Source: Spinacia oleracea (Eukaryota; Streptophyta; Magnoliopsida; Caryophyllales; Amaranthaceae). From it: a DNA stretch of 64,000 bases. A program made the position numbers and the translations under genes. Each line of letters opens with the position of its first letter. Position 1 is the first letter of the stretch. The notes below the pieces were generated by a model. It saw only the letters and a program-made list of their open reading frames with translations. It did no database searches and was not told the origin of the DNA. Location: assembly GCF_020520425.1 (NCBI RefSeq), contig NC_079490.1, forward strand, positions 5,146,001 through 5,210,000. The letters are read 5' to 3'. Shown here one piece after another: positions 11,351-22,620 of this stretch.

Positions 11351-12596
11351 ATGGCCGAGGAGATTGCTCATATTTGTTCAAAGCTTAGGATAGAGGATGA
11401 TAAAGGAGATGTTATTGATCTAGGGGGCCATAAACCCTGATGAAGAGGATGAGAAACTAACCCTAATGCTAGTAGGGAAACTGCTTACGGAACGACCGTA
11501 TAATGTGGAAGCCTTCAAGCGTACAATGATGAGTGTTTGGAGTCCGGCGCATGGTTTGGTAATTAGGGTTTTGAGCCCTAATTTATTTTCTTTCCAATTC
11601 TTTCATTGGAGAGACAAGGAGAAGGTGCTGGAGGGACGACCATGGTGTTTTGACAATATGTTGATCCTGTTGAAGGACATGGACGGAGATGAACAACCTG
11701 ACCAGGTCACAATCACCCATTCGCCGTTCTGGGTCCGGGTGAAAAACCTACCATTTAATTGTAGGTCGGATGCTTACGTAAGGGCACTCGCTGGAGGAAT
11801 GGGAGAGGTGATTGAACTGGAGGCGGACACCCTAGGGGTAGGTCGCTATCGCAGGGTGAAGATCATGTTGAATACGTCCCGTCCTCTGAAACAGGGACAA
11901 ATAAACAAGGATAAGAAGGGGAGGGAGGTGAAGGTGGAGTACGTGTATGAGCGGCTTCCATTCTTCTGCTTCGCGTGTGGCATAATGGGCCACTCGGAGA
12001 GGGATTGTCTCTCGGTGGAGGAGGAGGATAGGAAGAAGAAGCTGGGTTGGGGGCCGGGTTTGAAGGCAACGCCGAGGAAAGGTAGGGCAAAGGAGGTGGA
12101 GGAAATAGAGAATATTGTGTCCAGTAAGAAGGCCTTGTTTGTGACCAAAACTAGTGGAGACAAGGGAAAGGGTGTAATGGGGGAGAAGGTGGTTCTTACC
12201 AGCTTGGAGGTGGAGGGTCTACTAGAAGGGGTGGAGGGGAAGAGTAGTGGAAAGGAAAGGACGAAGACCAGAGAGGCACCCCAATTGCCCGCTACTCTAA
12301 GTATGACACCAAGGACCGAAAAACCGCAGGAAGTGGCACCTAGGGAAGAGCTCGCATAAACTCTTAGTCAGGAAATCCCGACCACTACCTTGTCCTTCGT
12401 AGTTGGGGTGTCAGGGAGCAAGGAGAAGAAAGGGAGTGGGAAGACATGGAAAAGGCAGGCAAGGGAGGTGGGGAAGGTACAGCCAGTGGGCCAGTTGAAC
12501 TTGAGTGTGCAAAAGCGTAATTTGGAGTACGTAGACATGGAGGTTGAGAATGAAGATGGGGCTGGGAAACGACCAAAGCAGGATCCTGTTTCATAG
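11351..12596 (+). pseudogene. LINE ORF1, RNA-binding protein, broken
   Basis: The ATG at 11351 opens MAEEIAHICSKLRIEDD. A run of five Gs near 11424 then carries one base too many: removing one joins it to the long frame that continues as DEEDEKLTLMLVGKLL. The DUF4283 region (NVEAFKRTMMSVW, HWRDKEKVLEGRPWCFDN) is followed by a zinc knuckle at 11960-12010 (CFACGIMGHSERDC, the C-x2-C-x4-H-x4-C form). An in-frame TAA at 12357 cuts off a basic tail that stays open in the same frame to 12596. ORF1 proteins of this kind coat LINE RNA. Confidence 0.85.
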
Positions 12597-12649
12597 GTGT
12601 GTGCTCCTAGATTGGCGTAGGTTGGGACAGACCAACCCCGCCGTGCCCA

Positions 12650-15600
12650 ATGAATCTCTTATGCTGGAACTGTCGGGGAATGGGCAACCCCCGATCAGTT
12701 CGTCAGCTCCGTAAGTGGAGCAAGCTCTATGCCCCCGACATCATATTTCTGTCGGAAACCATGGTGAACAGGATTGAGGTGGAGCAGTTGAAAGAGCGTT
12801 TTGGGTTCTCGAACGCATTCGGGGTGTCAAGTAGAGGTAGGGCGGGTGGACTTTGTATGTATTGGAGGGAGGAGGCGGATGTGTCGATTGTCTCTTTCTC
12901 TCAAAACCACATATGTGGTGACATTAGCCACAGAGGGTCGCGTGCATGGAGGTTTGTAGGGGTGTATGGGTGGCCAAGAGAGGAGGACAAGCACAAAACC
13001 TGGACGCTCATTAGGCACCTCTGTGAGGAGGCGGATGTACCTATTGTCTTTGGAGGGGATTTTAACGAAATCCTAAGCTATGAGGAGAAGGAGGGAGGCT
13101 CGGATAGGGATCGAAGAGAGATGACAAAATTCAGAGAGGTTATGGATGAATGTAGCCTTCGGGACTTAGGCTATGGTGGACTGTGGTATACGTGGGAGAG
13201 GGGGAATTCGGTGGAAACGCGGGTCAGAGAACGACTCGATCGGTACTTGGCATCGCACTCGTGGACGACTATGTTTCCAAATGCCACAGTTGACCACTTG
13301 TTAAGATACAAATCGGACCATTCGGCACTGTTGTTGAGGCACGAAGGGAGGGAGAAGAATAGAAGGAGGAAGAAGGCCTTTAAATTCGAAACAGGATGGC
13401 TTCTTGATGATAGTTGTGAGCAAGTAGTAAAGGGGGCGTGGGGCTCTTCGACGGCTCTCTCTACGATAGACAAACTTGCAGCAGTGAGTAGAGAGCTGGT
13501 GGACTGGAATGGGGAAAAGTACGACCAAATAGGTAAGAAGATTTCGAAGGTTGAAAAAGCACTCTTTACGGCACAACAACAACCCATTACCTTGGAGAGC
13601 TGTGCCGAATGTTCGAAGCTGGAAAGAGAGCTCGACGAGCTTAATGATAAACACGAAGCATACTGGTATATTCGATCGCGTGTTTCGGAGGTGAGGGACG
13701 GAGACCGAAATACTAAATATTTCCACCATAAGGCATCCCAGAGGAAGCAACGAAACCGAATCAAAGGGCTGTTTGATAACGAGAACAACTGGCAAACGGA
13801 AGGCAGTATTATTGAGAATATTGTTTCTAAGTATTATGATGAGCTTTTTACCTCTGCAAACCCACCGCACAATGCTACTGAAGAGGTGTTAGGCTTAATT
13901 CCTGCGGACATCACGAATGAAATCAATCAGGAGTTACTTAGACCTTATACGAAGGATGAAATTTATTATGCACTCCAACAAATGCACCCTTGTAAGGCGC
14001 CTGGCCCGGATGGTATGCATGCCATTTTCTATCAACGCTTCTGGCACATTGTAGGAGATGAGGTTACTTCCTTTGTTAGTGCTATTTTACACGGTAATGC
14101 TTCCGCTAGCTGTGTTAATAATACTAATATTGTTTTAATCCCTAAGGTTAAAAATCCAACTAAGATGGCAGAGTTTAGGCCTATAGCTTTGTGTAATGTA
14201 CTGTACAAGCTGGTGTCAAAAGCTATTGTCCTCAGGCTGAAGAATGTTCTTTCGGGGATAGTGACAGAAAATCAAAGTGCCTTTGTCCCAGGGCGCTTGA
14301 TCACAGATAATGCGCTTATTGCGCTGGAGATTTTCCATACTATGAAGAAGAGAAAGAAGGGGAGGAGGGGTCTAGTGGCAATGAAGCTTGATATGAGTAA
14401 GGCCTATGATAGGGTAGAATGGGGTTTCTTACGGAAGCTTTTACTTACTATGGGCTTCGATGGCAGGTGGGTCAATCTTATCATGGACTGTGTCTCGACG
14501 GTTTCCTACTCCTTTGTGATCAATGGAAGGGTATGTGGAGCAGTGTCACCATCTAGAGGGCTCCGACAAGGAGACCCTCTCTCCCCATACCTTTTTATTC
14601 TTGTGGCTGATGCGTTTTCCAGGTTGATACAAAATAAGGTGCGGGAAAAGAAACTGCATGGGGCGAAAGCAAGCCGAAGTGGACCGGTAATTTCACATCT
14701 TTTATTTGCAGATGACAGCCTATTATTTTCTAGAGCCAACCGACAGGAATGCTCAACCGTTGTTGATATTCTCAACCAGTATGAAGTAGCTTCCGGGCAG
14801 AAAATTAATTATGACAAGTCGGAGGTCTCGTTTAGCAAAGGGGTGAGTCCGGAGCAGAAACAGGATTTGTTGACGGTCCTAAACATGAGGCAGGTTGACA
14901 GGCACGAGAAGTACCTTGGAATACCAACCATTGTGGGTAGATCCAAAAAGGCGGTGTTCGGAGCATTACTTGACAGAATATGGAAGAAACTCCAAGGTTG
15001 GAAAGAGAAGCTGCTATCACGAGCAGGAAAGGAGATATTATTAAAGTCAGTCATGTTAGGTTATGATACATATGACAATTCATAAATCATGCGGAAAAAC
15101 CATAAACCCAGGAAAACATATTATTTACACATAATCATTTAGCATAGATTAGATGCATACTCTTTGTTGCGTGCCTTCCCTAGCTGCGCCCGAACCGAAC
15201 AAGAACAAGTCTTTAGGACTCCAAGTGTCGTCCCTCCGTAGATAGTCCACAGCACGTCCGGATCCGCCTTAAGATTGACCAACTAGAATCGCCCTTAAGG
15301 TACTATTATTTTCGGCACTTTATAGGCAAATGTGTGACTGAATTTTTCTCTCAAAAACTCACTTTGAATACTTTGAAACTTTTGTTATAAATTGTGAGCC
15401 CTAGCCTCATATTTATAGCGGTATGGAAAGGGAATCGAAATCCTATTCAGATACAAATTAATTAAACCTAGAATCCTATAAGAACTCTAATTTAATTAAT
15501 TTATCAAATAGAATTAGGAATTTAATCATTAACCGAACTCTGCATGTTTTAGGAAACGTGCACGAACACAAACACTTGCACACACACGCACGGCAGCCAC

Positions 15601-18127
15601 GATGGGCCCCATGCGTGCGCGCGAGCAGCAGCCCACTCAGCGCCCGCGCGCGCTGCGCGCTGCGCGTGCTGTGCGCGCTGTGCGCTGCGCGTGCTGTGCG
15701 CGCTGCCTGCTGGGCCTGGCCTTGCGCTGGGCCTGGCGTGGCTGTTTGTGCGGCGCGCTTGGCTTGCTGGGCGATGGCCTGGCTTCGTGCTGGGCCTCGT
15801 CCGGCAGGCCTCGTCCGATGCTTATTCGTACGATGCGCTTCCGATTAAATTTTCCGATTCCGGAATTCATTTCCGATACGAACAATATTTAATATTTCCG
15901 ATTCCGGAATTAATTTCCGTTTCGAACAAATATTTAATATTTCCGTTTCCGGAATTATTTTCCGATTCCGGTAATATTTCCGATTCTGACAATATTTCCG
16001 TTTCCGGCAATATTTCCATTTCCGATAATATTTTCCGACACGTACCATGTTTCCGTTTCCGGCAACATCTACGACTTGGATAATATTTATATTTCCGATA
16101 CGATCCATATTTCCGTTTCCGGCAATATCATCGTTTCCGGAGTATTCATTCCTTGCCTGTGACGATCTTAGCTCCCACTGAAACCAAGATCCGTCGGTTC
16201 CGAATATTCATAGATGGAGTATTTAATGCTATTAAATACTTGATCCGTTTACGTACTATTTGTGTGACCCTACGGGTTCAGTCAAGAGTAAGCTGTGGAT
16301 TAATATCATTAATTCCACTTGAACTAAAGCGGCCTCTAGCTAGGCATTCAGCTCACTTGATCTCACTGAATTATTAACTTGTTAATTAATACTGAACCGC
16401 ATTTATTAGACTTAACATAGAATGCATACTTGGACCAAGGGCATTATTTCCTTCAAGTCATACAAGCTATCCCGACCTATCTTATGGCCATTTACAAGTT
16501 ACCGGCCACGGTGATAAGTAATATCCAATCAGCCATGGCTCGTTTCTGGTGGGGAAGTGAAGGTACGAAACGCAAGACACACTGGAAGAAATGGGAGACA
16601 ATGTGCACCCCTAAGTGTTTGGGAGGAATGGGCTTTAAAGACCTAGCGTGCTTCAATGATGCCTTACTTGGGCGACAGGCGTGGAGATTAATTAGAGCTC
16701 CTGACTCGCTTCTTGGTAGGGTGATGAAGGCAAAGTATTACCCTAACAGCACCTTCCTCGACGCCGCTCTGGGATACTCTTGCAGCTTCTCATGGAATGG
16801 AGTCTGGAGTTCTAAGGCATTGGTGAAGGAAGGCCTAATCTGGAGAGTTGGTACCGGCTCGAATATTAATATATGGCATGACCCTTGGCTCACGGATGAA
16901 GGCGGAAGATTTGTGATAAGCGAGGAGATTGCAGAGTTGCAAAAGGTGAGTGATCTAATCGATATGGACCGCATGGAGTGGGATGTGGAGCTCATAGAAA
17001 GTCATTTCAACGAACGAGACCAACGATGTATCTTGGCTATTCCCACGAGTTGGCAAGGACAAAGAGATGAAATCACATGGGCATACTCAAACGACGGCAA
17101 TTACTCAGTTAAAACCTCGTATATGCTAGGGAAGGGGTGTAATCTCGATGACTACCACCAAGCCTTTGTTGATATTTGGAGTATGGAAACGAGCCCGAAG
17201 GTACGACATTTTCTCTAGAAGCTATGTACCAACACTCTACCTGTCAAAAGCTTACTCCACTCAAGGCACATGATTGATGATCCAACGTGCCCATGGTGCT
17301 TAACGAAAGAGGAAACTGTAGGGCATGCCCTCTTTGATTGTGTGCGAGTTCGCGACCTGTGGGAGGAGGCAGGCTGTAGCGCAATGGTGGGATGGCGAGA
17401 CGCGGGTGACATGAGGGCTTTGGTAAACAGCTGGAAGGAAGTGGAGGCGAGGACCAAACAACGTGGGCTGTTCCTTGCTTGGTGCATATGGGGAGAGAGA
17501 AATCAGAGGGTATTTAGCAACAAGTTCACCCCAAATGTAGTATTGCTTGAGAGAGTGCGACGGTATGTAGAGGAGCATGGAAAGTACACTGCCAAAGTCT
17601 ACAATGCAGCAAGGCCAAGGGTACCTAGGAGTCCGAAAGTATGGGTGGCACCACCAGAAGGCGTAATAAAGATCAATGCTGATGCTTCACTCGCGGTCGA
17701 TGGTTGGGTTGGTTTGGGGATCGTAGCGCGAGACAACACTGGCAGCGTGATATTTGCAGGTACAAGACGTATGCGAGCTCATTGGCCTCCCGACATTGTA
17801 GAAGCCAAAGCCTTGGCAATGGCAGCCCGCCTTGGTGCAAAGTATGGGGTGAAGGACATTATCATAGAATCTGACTGCCAAGTTCTGATCAAGAGGCTAA
17901 CGAAGGGAGCAACGTACTTCTCGGACCTTGATTCCGTTTTAAGCGATATTATGGCTTTATGTGTTAATTTCAATTCTGTCAATTGGTCTCATGTAAAAAG
18001 GGAAGGCAATTTCGTAGCCCATCACCTTGCTAAGCTAGTTCCGTTTGGTGTCGAACAAGTATGGGAGAACCATTGTCCCCAAGACATCGTCCCGTATGTA
18101 ACGATGGATTTTTTGTCCCTAAAGTAA
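12650..18127 (+). pseudogene. LINE ORF2, endonuclease-reverse transcriptase-RNase H, broken
   Basis: The frame starts MNLLCWNCRGMGNPRSVRQL, the usual opening of plant LINE endonucleases, with GGDFNEI and SDHSALL later in that domain. Reverse transcriptase motifs follow at about residue 580 (LDMSKAYDRVEW) and 685 (FADDSLLF). The frame is interrupted at 15054 by a 1.4-kb solo LTR and resumes at 16456 (QAIPTYLMAIYKLP). A TAG at 17216-17218 replaces the expected tryptophan of the zinc-binding zf-RVT domain (HFL*KLCTNTLPV). An RNase H domain closes the protein (NADAS, EAKALAMAA, ESDCQVL) with a stop at 18125-18127. The domains are intact apart from these two breaks, so the copy is fairly young. 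Confidence 0.9.
15054..16455. mobile_element. solo LTR inserted in LINE ORF2
   Basis: It starts TGTTAGGTTATGATACATAT and ends GGGCATTATTTCCTTCA, the TG...CA form of an LTR. It is flanked by the 5-bp target duplication AGTCA (15049-15053 and 16456-16460). Removing it restores the LINE reading frame (KSVIQAIPTY). No internal retroelement genes are present, so this is the product of LTR-LTR recombination. A Copia-type origin is likely from the sequence style but unproven. The interior holds a GC-rich patch (15600-15800) and many TATTTCCG repeats (15850-16140). Confidence 0.88.
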
Positions 18128-18773
18128 TACACTAGCTTACATTTTCCCTCAAAAAAAAAAAAAAAAGTTGCACTTATAAAATAAAAATACAGTGCATTAG
18201 AAAATACTCCGTACAAGATTAGAAAAAATATTCCGTCTTTATTGGTTTTGTTCATTGACCGACCTTCGTGACTTCATCTTTCCCAGTTACCCTCCGAAAA
18301 CATTAAAATACATGATTAGTCCCTTCATCTTTCCCAGTCATTACTAACCTAATCATTAAGTTTGCATTAATATTTCAAAGCAATGTATAATTATGAATAT
18401 TTATTTACATAAATTATATTATTAGATTATAAATTAGTGTATTTTTAATTAAATTGATGTATATTTTAAATTAATTCGATGTATTTTTTTCATTATACAA
18501 AAATATATTATTAGATTATAATTTTAATTTTTTTAATTTGTAATTTATAAGATAAAAGGAAATATATATTTACTATACATATAATAAATATTTGTTTCCT
18601 TGTTTGTATCGACTACCTTATTTATACATTTTCATAGTAAAAATATTGAATTGATGGTAAAAAAAAATTGATGACGCGTATCCTACGTGGTGCCTACATG
18701 TACCAATAAAACGTCGACACGTAAGATTGCGACAAAATTTTGTTGTCGCAACTTGCGACCTATATCATCGTCC

Positions 18774-18976
18774 TATATTTTATTGGACCTCTTTTTTAAA
18801 AAAAAAGTTGTATACTTGTTTTGTACCCCATTCTTCAATTTCTGAATTCATCACTGTCTAGTACAGTAATCTTCAGTTGTTCATTATCAAAAACATAAGG
18901 GGGCATTGGCTATAGGGGTATTTAGGAAAGGGAAAAAGAATTAGGAAGATTAATTCCCTTTGTTTTTCCTCAATTA
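18774..18976. other. short spacer after the Mutator-like element
   Basis: This is AT-rich sequence with no feature I can name. Confidence 0.5.
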
Positions 18977-19688
18977 CTCCGATCCCTCTATCCCGGAATA
19001 CTCGAAACACTTTTCTTATATGACCGTCCCGGGTTACTTGTAACGTTTCTAAAAATGGTTTTTTTTAATATTATATCGATTTCTCACTTACCCAAGGACC
19101 CACCTACATCCCTACTCTCTAAAAAAGACATTAAAATTGGTCTCATGCACCCTCACCCCCCTACCCCTTTAAAAGTTTGACACACATTCCACTATCTATA
19201 TTAAAAAAAATACACCACTATCAACTACTCTCTCTGTTTCTTTTGTTTATTACATTTGGAGTTTTGCACGTTTATTAACGTATAATAAAGATTTTTTTTA
19301 TTTTATATTAAAAAAAATAAACCCAAGTAAAACCTCAATCCACTCATCATTACAACAACTAATAAGATTGTTTTATTTTTCAAAATGAATCAATAATGGA
19401 AAAGTACACAAATTGCTAACTTCACATATTTGGGAAATTGTAAAGAAATTTAATGAGTTGAAAAAATGGACCAATTAAAATTAAAAGTTGACACAAAAAA
19501 TGATAGTATAATAAATTTATAAAAGAAAATATTCTACCACGTAACAAACATTTTGAAACACCTTAAAAGGAATACGTAACAAACAAAAAGAAACGGAGGG
19601 AGTACTATCTAATTAAATAATAAGTCAATTACAATGCATTAAATTATGTGCCGGTCAAACCGTTTCGAGTATTCCGGAACGGAGATAG
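18977..19688. mobile_element. Stowaway MITE, outer element of a nest
   Basis: The left end TCCCGGAATACTCGAAAC pairs with the right end GTTTCGAGTATTCCGGAAC, flanked by TA at 18975 and 19689. A second, unrelated-interior Stowaway sits at 19228-19602 inside it. Confidence 0.8.
19228..19602. mobile_element. Stowaway MITE, inner element
   Basis: It runs from CTCTCTCTGTTTCTTTTGTT to AACAAAAAGAAACGGAGGGAG, an inverted repeat, flanked by TA at 19226 and 19603. It lies entirely within the element at 18977-19688, so it inserted later. Confidence 0.82.
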
Positions 19689-20253
19689 TACATTTCAATC
19701 ATTCCCTTTACCATCTTTATTCCATAACGTCCTCTTCTTTGGAAGATATATGTGGAATTGATTAAATATAGTGACTTGAAATAGAAAAATCCTAATTTTC
19801 CACACAACCAAACACGTAAATTAAAGTTAACTTCAATCAAAGAGGTTTGAGGGCGAGGATATGGTCTTTTTGTTGAACAATTCAAAGAGGAAGATAAGGT
19901 TATTGTTTAAGCAAATCTGTAAAAATGTATGTAGACCTCATAATTTCCAATGCAAAGAAGAAACAAAGACTTAGACTTAGACTTAAGTGACCTCGAGGTA
20001 AAAACATTGACTTGAGTCGTTTGTATGTATAAGTCGAGTCAAGCGAAAATTGTTAAAGAACGTCTCCCTCAGTTTTTAAAGACTCAGTCATCTTTGAAGA
20101 TTCGCATAAATTTGTCTGCATAAATTTGTCCAATTTATCTAAGGATTATTCAATATTTTTGTAACTTTTTAGTTCCATGTTTAGCAAGTACATAGTATAC
20201 TAGTGCGGCGCTCCCCTCTCTCTCCTTTTTTCCTATCTTCTCTCTCATCTTGT
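19689..20253. other. intergenic stretch
   Basis: No gene or transposon boundary is supported. An ACTTAGACTTAGACTTA triple repeat lies at about 19968-19985. Confidence 0.5.
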
Positions 20254-20814
20254 TAGGGGTGGCAATTTCATCCGAGTCCGACGGATATTCGAACCATCCG
20301 AATCGAACATATGGATGAAAATTCGATAAAATACGGAATTATGGAGTGTTAAACGGGTGGCGGGTGGATCGGGTGATGGGTCGGGTCGGATTCGGGTGGA
20401 GGTTCATCCAACCCGTCACCCGATCCATCATCCGATCCATCCATCTATCCATTAAAATTATTAATTTTTTCACTAAAATTACTTAATTATTAATAGAATC
20501 TTGTATTTATCACCTAATAATTTTTTATTATTAGTATTTTAGGCTATTTTATAATGCATATGTATCAAATTTATACTTCATTGACCACTATATTAACACA
20601 TATTACTTTATATTGATATTATAAATAAAAATTGACGATGATTTTAATTTCACCCGTTAATCACCCGATCCATCCGATTCATCCGCAGATGATGGATGGG
20701 TCGGATGTGGATGGGGTAAATCAGGTGATGGATGGGTTAGATGATGGATGAAAACTTGACGGATGGAGGCGGATGAAGCTCCACCCGATCCACCTCCGAT
20801 CCATTGTCACCCTA
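20254..20814. mobile_element. hAT-type MITE
   Basis: The ends TAGGGGTGGCAAT and ATTGTCACCCTA are inverted repeats with the hAT-like TAGGG start. The flanks carry a perfect 8-bp target duplication, CATCTTGT (20246-20253 and 20815-20822). The interior is rich in GGATGGATCGGGT motifs near both ends and has no coding capacity. Confidence 0.9.
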
Positions 20815-21038
20815 CATCTTGTAGGGTTTCAGTTTTCTTTGCCGCTTAGACCGGAAATAGTCTAATTTCTTCGAAAATTAAACTATTTTCGACCCTTTTT
20901 CTTTTTTTTCATCGTTTTTCTTTATGGTTTGTCTTGTTTTGGTTTTGTTTTCCGTTGATTTGTTCCCAATTTATTCTTGGGTTATTCCCAATTTATTTGG
21001 GTTTTTTCTAGAGTTTTCTAGGTTCTTGATTCGCATCC

Positions 21039-21362
21039 ATGGATGAGAATTTTTTTAAGGATTCAATAATTAGAAAGGAGTTTTGGATTCCTACAGGTTT
21101 AAGATTTATCAACTCGTCGATCAGAACAATTCATGCGCCAATTGCGAAGGGCTCTACTTGGAAAGATGCGAAAACATCGAAAATCACTGCTCGCGTTAAG
21201 CTAGAAGCGGTGGAGTACGAGAAGTGCTTTAAGATGCAGAATAATAATTGTTTTGATTGTAACAGTTTTGTATTTTCTTCGAATATGTGGTATGCAGATC
21301 TATTTTATTATTGTAGACAATGGCAGATGCATAGTGTAAACTGGGTAGAGTGTTTTAATTGA
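21039..21362 (+). CDS. unrecognised 107-codon open frame
   Basis: The frame starts at an ATG in a fair context (CATCCATGGATGAG) and runs MDENFFKDSIIRKEFWIPTG to a stop at 21360. It has a lysine-rich middle (KGSTWKDAKTSKITARVKLE) and a cysteine-containing end. I recognise no domain or family. It lies within a possible retroposed segment and may be a chance or transposon-derived frame. No intron or neighbouring exon is evident. Confidence 0.25.
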   Translation: MDENFFKDSIIRKEFWIPTGLRFINSSIRTIHAPIAKGSTWKDAKTSKITARVKLEAVEYEKCFKMQNNNCFDCNSFVFSSNMWYADLFYYCRQWQMHSVNWVECFN

Positions 21363-21410
21363 AAAATTATTTTAATAGACTGAGTTTAAAAAAAAAACAC
21401 AAATTTGATC

Positions 21411-21493
21411 ATTGCAGGAGTCAAACCCATGACCCAAAGGGGGCAATATCATACTTAGATTTTCTTGCTAACCACTCTAGCATCTTGCCTTTA
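21411..21493 (-). repeat. tRNA-like (SINE-like) stretch
   Basis: On the minus strand AGAGTGGTTAGCAAG resembles a tRNA box A region, and GGGTTTGACTCCTGC resembles box B (GGTTCGANTCC) about 45 bases later. No full cloverleaf could be drawn, so a tRNA-derived repeat or tRNA relic is more likely than a gene. Confidence 0.35.
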
Positions 21494-22049
21494 TGTTTCT
21501 TTGTTGCAGATTAAATATATATACCTTATTTTTAATTCGCCAAGTATTTAAAATTCCAGTTTTTTTTTTCTTTTTTCGGGGATGCCACGTCATATTCTCA
21601 TCTGATTTTTAATTTCTACTTCGTATATTTTTAATTTTTTTTGTTATTTGCTTATATAACATGGAGTACTCTATATATATTTATCTTGTAAATCTTTAAA
21701 ATCATGCAATTTACAAAATAAGAGTGAAAGGTGAAATTGGTAAATTTTATGTAAACATTGTAAAAAAAATCTGAGGGGAATGTAAACGTTGTAATTAGTA
21801 CTCCGTAAATTGTCATTTTCATTGTATATTTTCAAAAATAAAATTGTAGTACGTTTTTATTTCTTATAAAAGTGTCTACCCTGTTTCAAAATCCTGAATA
21901 CGCCACTGATTGTAGATGTCGTATGAGTGATTATTAATGAAGTTGTTCTTTCCCGTCAAAAAAAAAAAAAAATTCTTGTACCTATCTAGACAAGAACGCT
22001 TATCGTGTTAGATGTGGTACAAAGAAAAAGTTTGTTATGTTACGCATTA

Positions 22050-22346
22050 CCACTTCCGTTTCATAACGATATTTATGGTATTATTTGCAAAAATATTAAG
22101 ACAAAAATAGAAAAGTTTGTTGAATATAATAAAATTTGGATAAAGTAAGATAAATGTGTAAAAAAGTAGATGGATGTAAGAAAGAAAAAGGAATTAATTA
22201 AGAGAAAGTGAGTGAAAAATTATAAATATTATGAAGTAAGAAAGGTAAGGTAGTAAATTTTCATGTCAAAAAATAGAAATAACAAAGTGTAAATAACATT
22301 GTGAATTAAAACTTAAAGTGTAAAGATCATTTTGAAACGGAGGTAG
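22050..22346. mobile_element. Stowaway-like MITE (ACTTCCGTTTCAT family)
   Basis: The left end ACTTCCGTTTCATAACGA pairs with the right end ATTTTGAAACGGAGGTAG, flanked by TA on both sides. Relatives lie at 25772-26086 and 26986-27288. Confidence 0.75.
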
Positions 22347-22359
22347 TATATTGTCAAAA

Positions 22360-22620
22360 TATGGTTTATGCACCCGGGTGCACAATGCTCACTGTGCACC
22401 CTGTTTTACAAAGAACATATAGTTCAAATACAAAGAACATATTGTTCATACCCAAAGAATATATAGCCAATGAACATATAGTTCAAATCCATAGAACATA
22501 TAGTTTAACTATTTCACTAGTACATATATATTGAAATCGTTCTCAATGTTCATTAGATTTTCAATAAATGTTCAACAGGGTGCACAATGAGCACTGTGCA
22601 CCCGGGTGTATAATCCAAAT
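22360..22620. mobile_element. MITE with ~50-bp inverted repeats of unknown family
   Basis: Left GCACCCGGGTGCACAATGC and right GCACTGTGCACCCGGGTG form inverted repeats that extend outward to ATATGGTTTAT/ATAATCCAAAT. The interior repeats GAACATATAGTTCA several times. No matching target duplication was found. Confidence 0.65.

Larger units (their letters stand above)
11229..18166 (+). mobile_element. plant L1-type LINE retrotransposon, inactive
   Basis: It has ORF1 (DUF4283 plus CCHC zinc knuckle), ORF2 (endonuclease, reverse transcriptase, RNase H) and a 16-base A tail at 18151-18166. It sits inside the Mutator-like element. The 5' boundary is approximate, placed where similarity to the host element seems to stop. 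I could not identify a target-site duplication. Frameshift, stop codons and an LTR insertion make it non-autonomous. Confidence 0.88.
10952..18773. mobile_element. Mutator-like element carrying a LINE insertion
   Basis: The left end CGGAAATGATAAAGGTCGC and right end GCGACCTATATCATCGTCC are inverted repeats. They are flanked on both sides by the identical 9-bp sequence TATATTTTA (10943-10951 and 18774-18782), the target-duplication length of Mutator-like elements. A second family member lies at about 61627-62285. Without the LINE the element would be under 0.9 kb and shows no transposase. Confidence 0.8.
20823..21975 (+). repeat. possible retroposed or mobile segment with an A tail
   Basis: The segment ends TTCTTTCCCGTC followed by 15 As (21960-21974), very like the 3' end of the LINE at 18150 (TTTTCCCTC then As). 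TCTTGTA occurs at 20818-20824 and again just after the A run, which could be a short target duplication. It contains the open frame at 21039-21362 and a tRNA-like stretch. It may be a truncated LINE-like copy, but the evidence is thin. Confidence 0.3.

Noticed and set aside
13171..13870. Long minus-strand frames opposite LINE ORF2
   Set aside because: They are shadows of the coding frame on the other strand.
15558..15892. Arginine/alanine-rich frames in the GC-rich LTR patch
   Set aside because: Low-complexity frames open on several phases and both strands because of GC content; there is no domain.
15049..16460. Intron in LINE ORF2
   Set aside because: TG...CA ends and the AGTCA target duplication identify a solo LTR, and LINEs have no introns.
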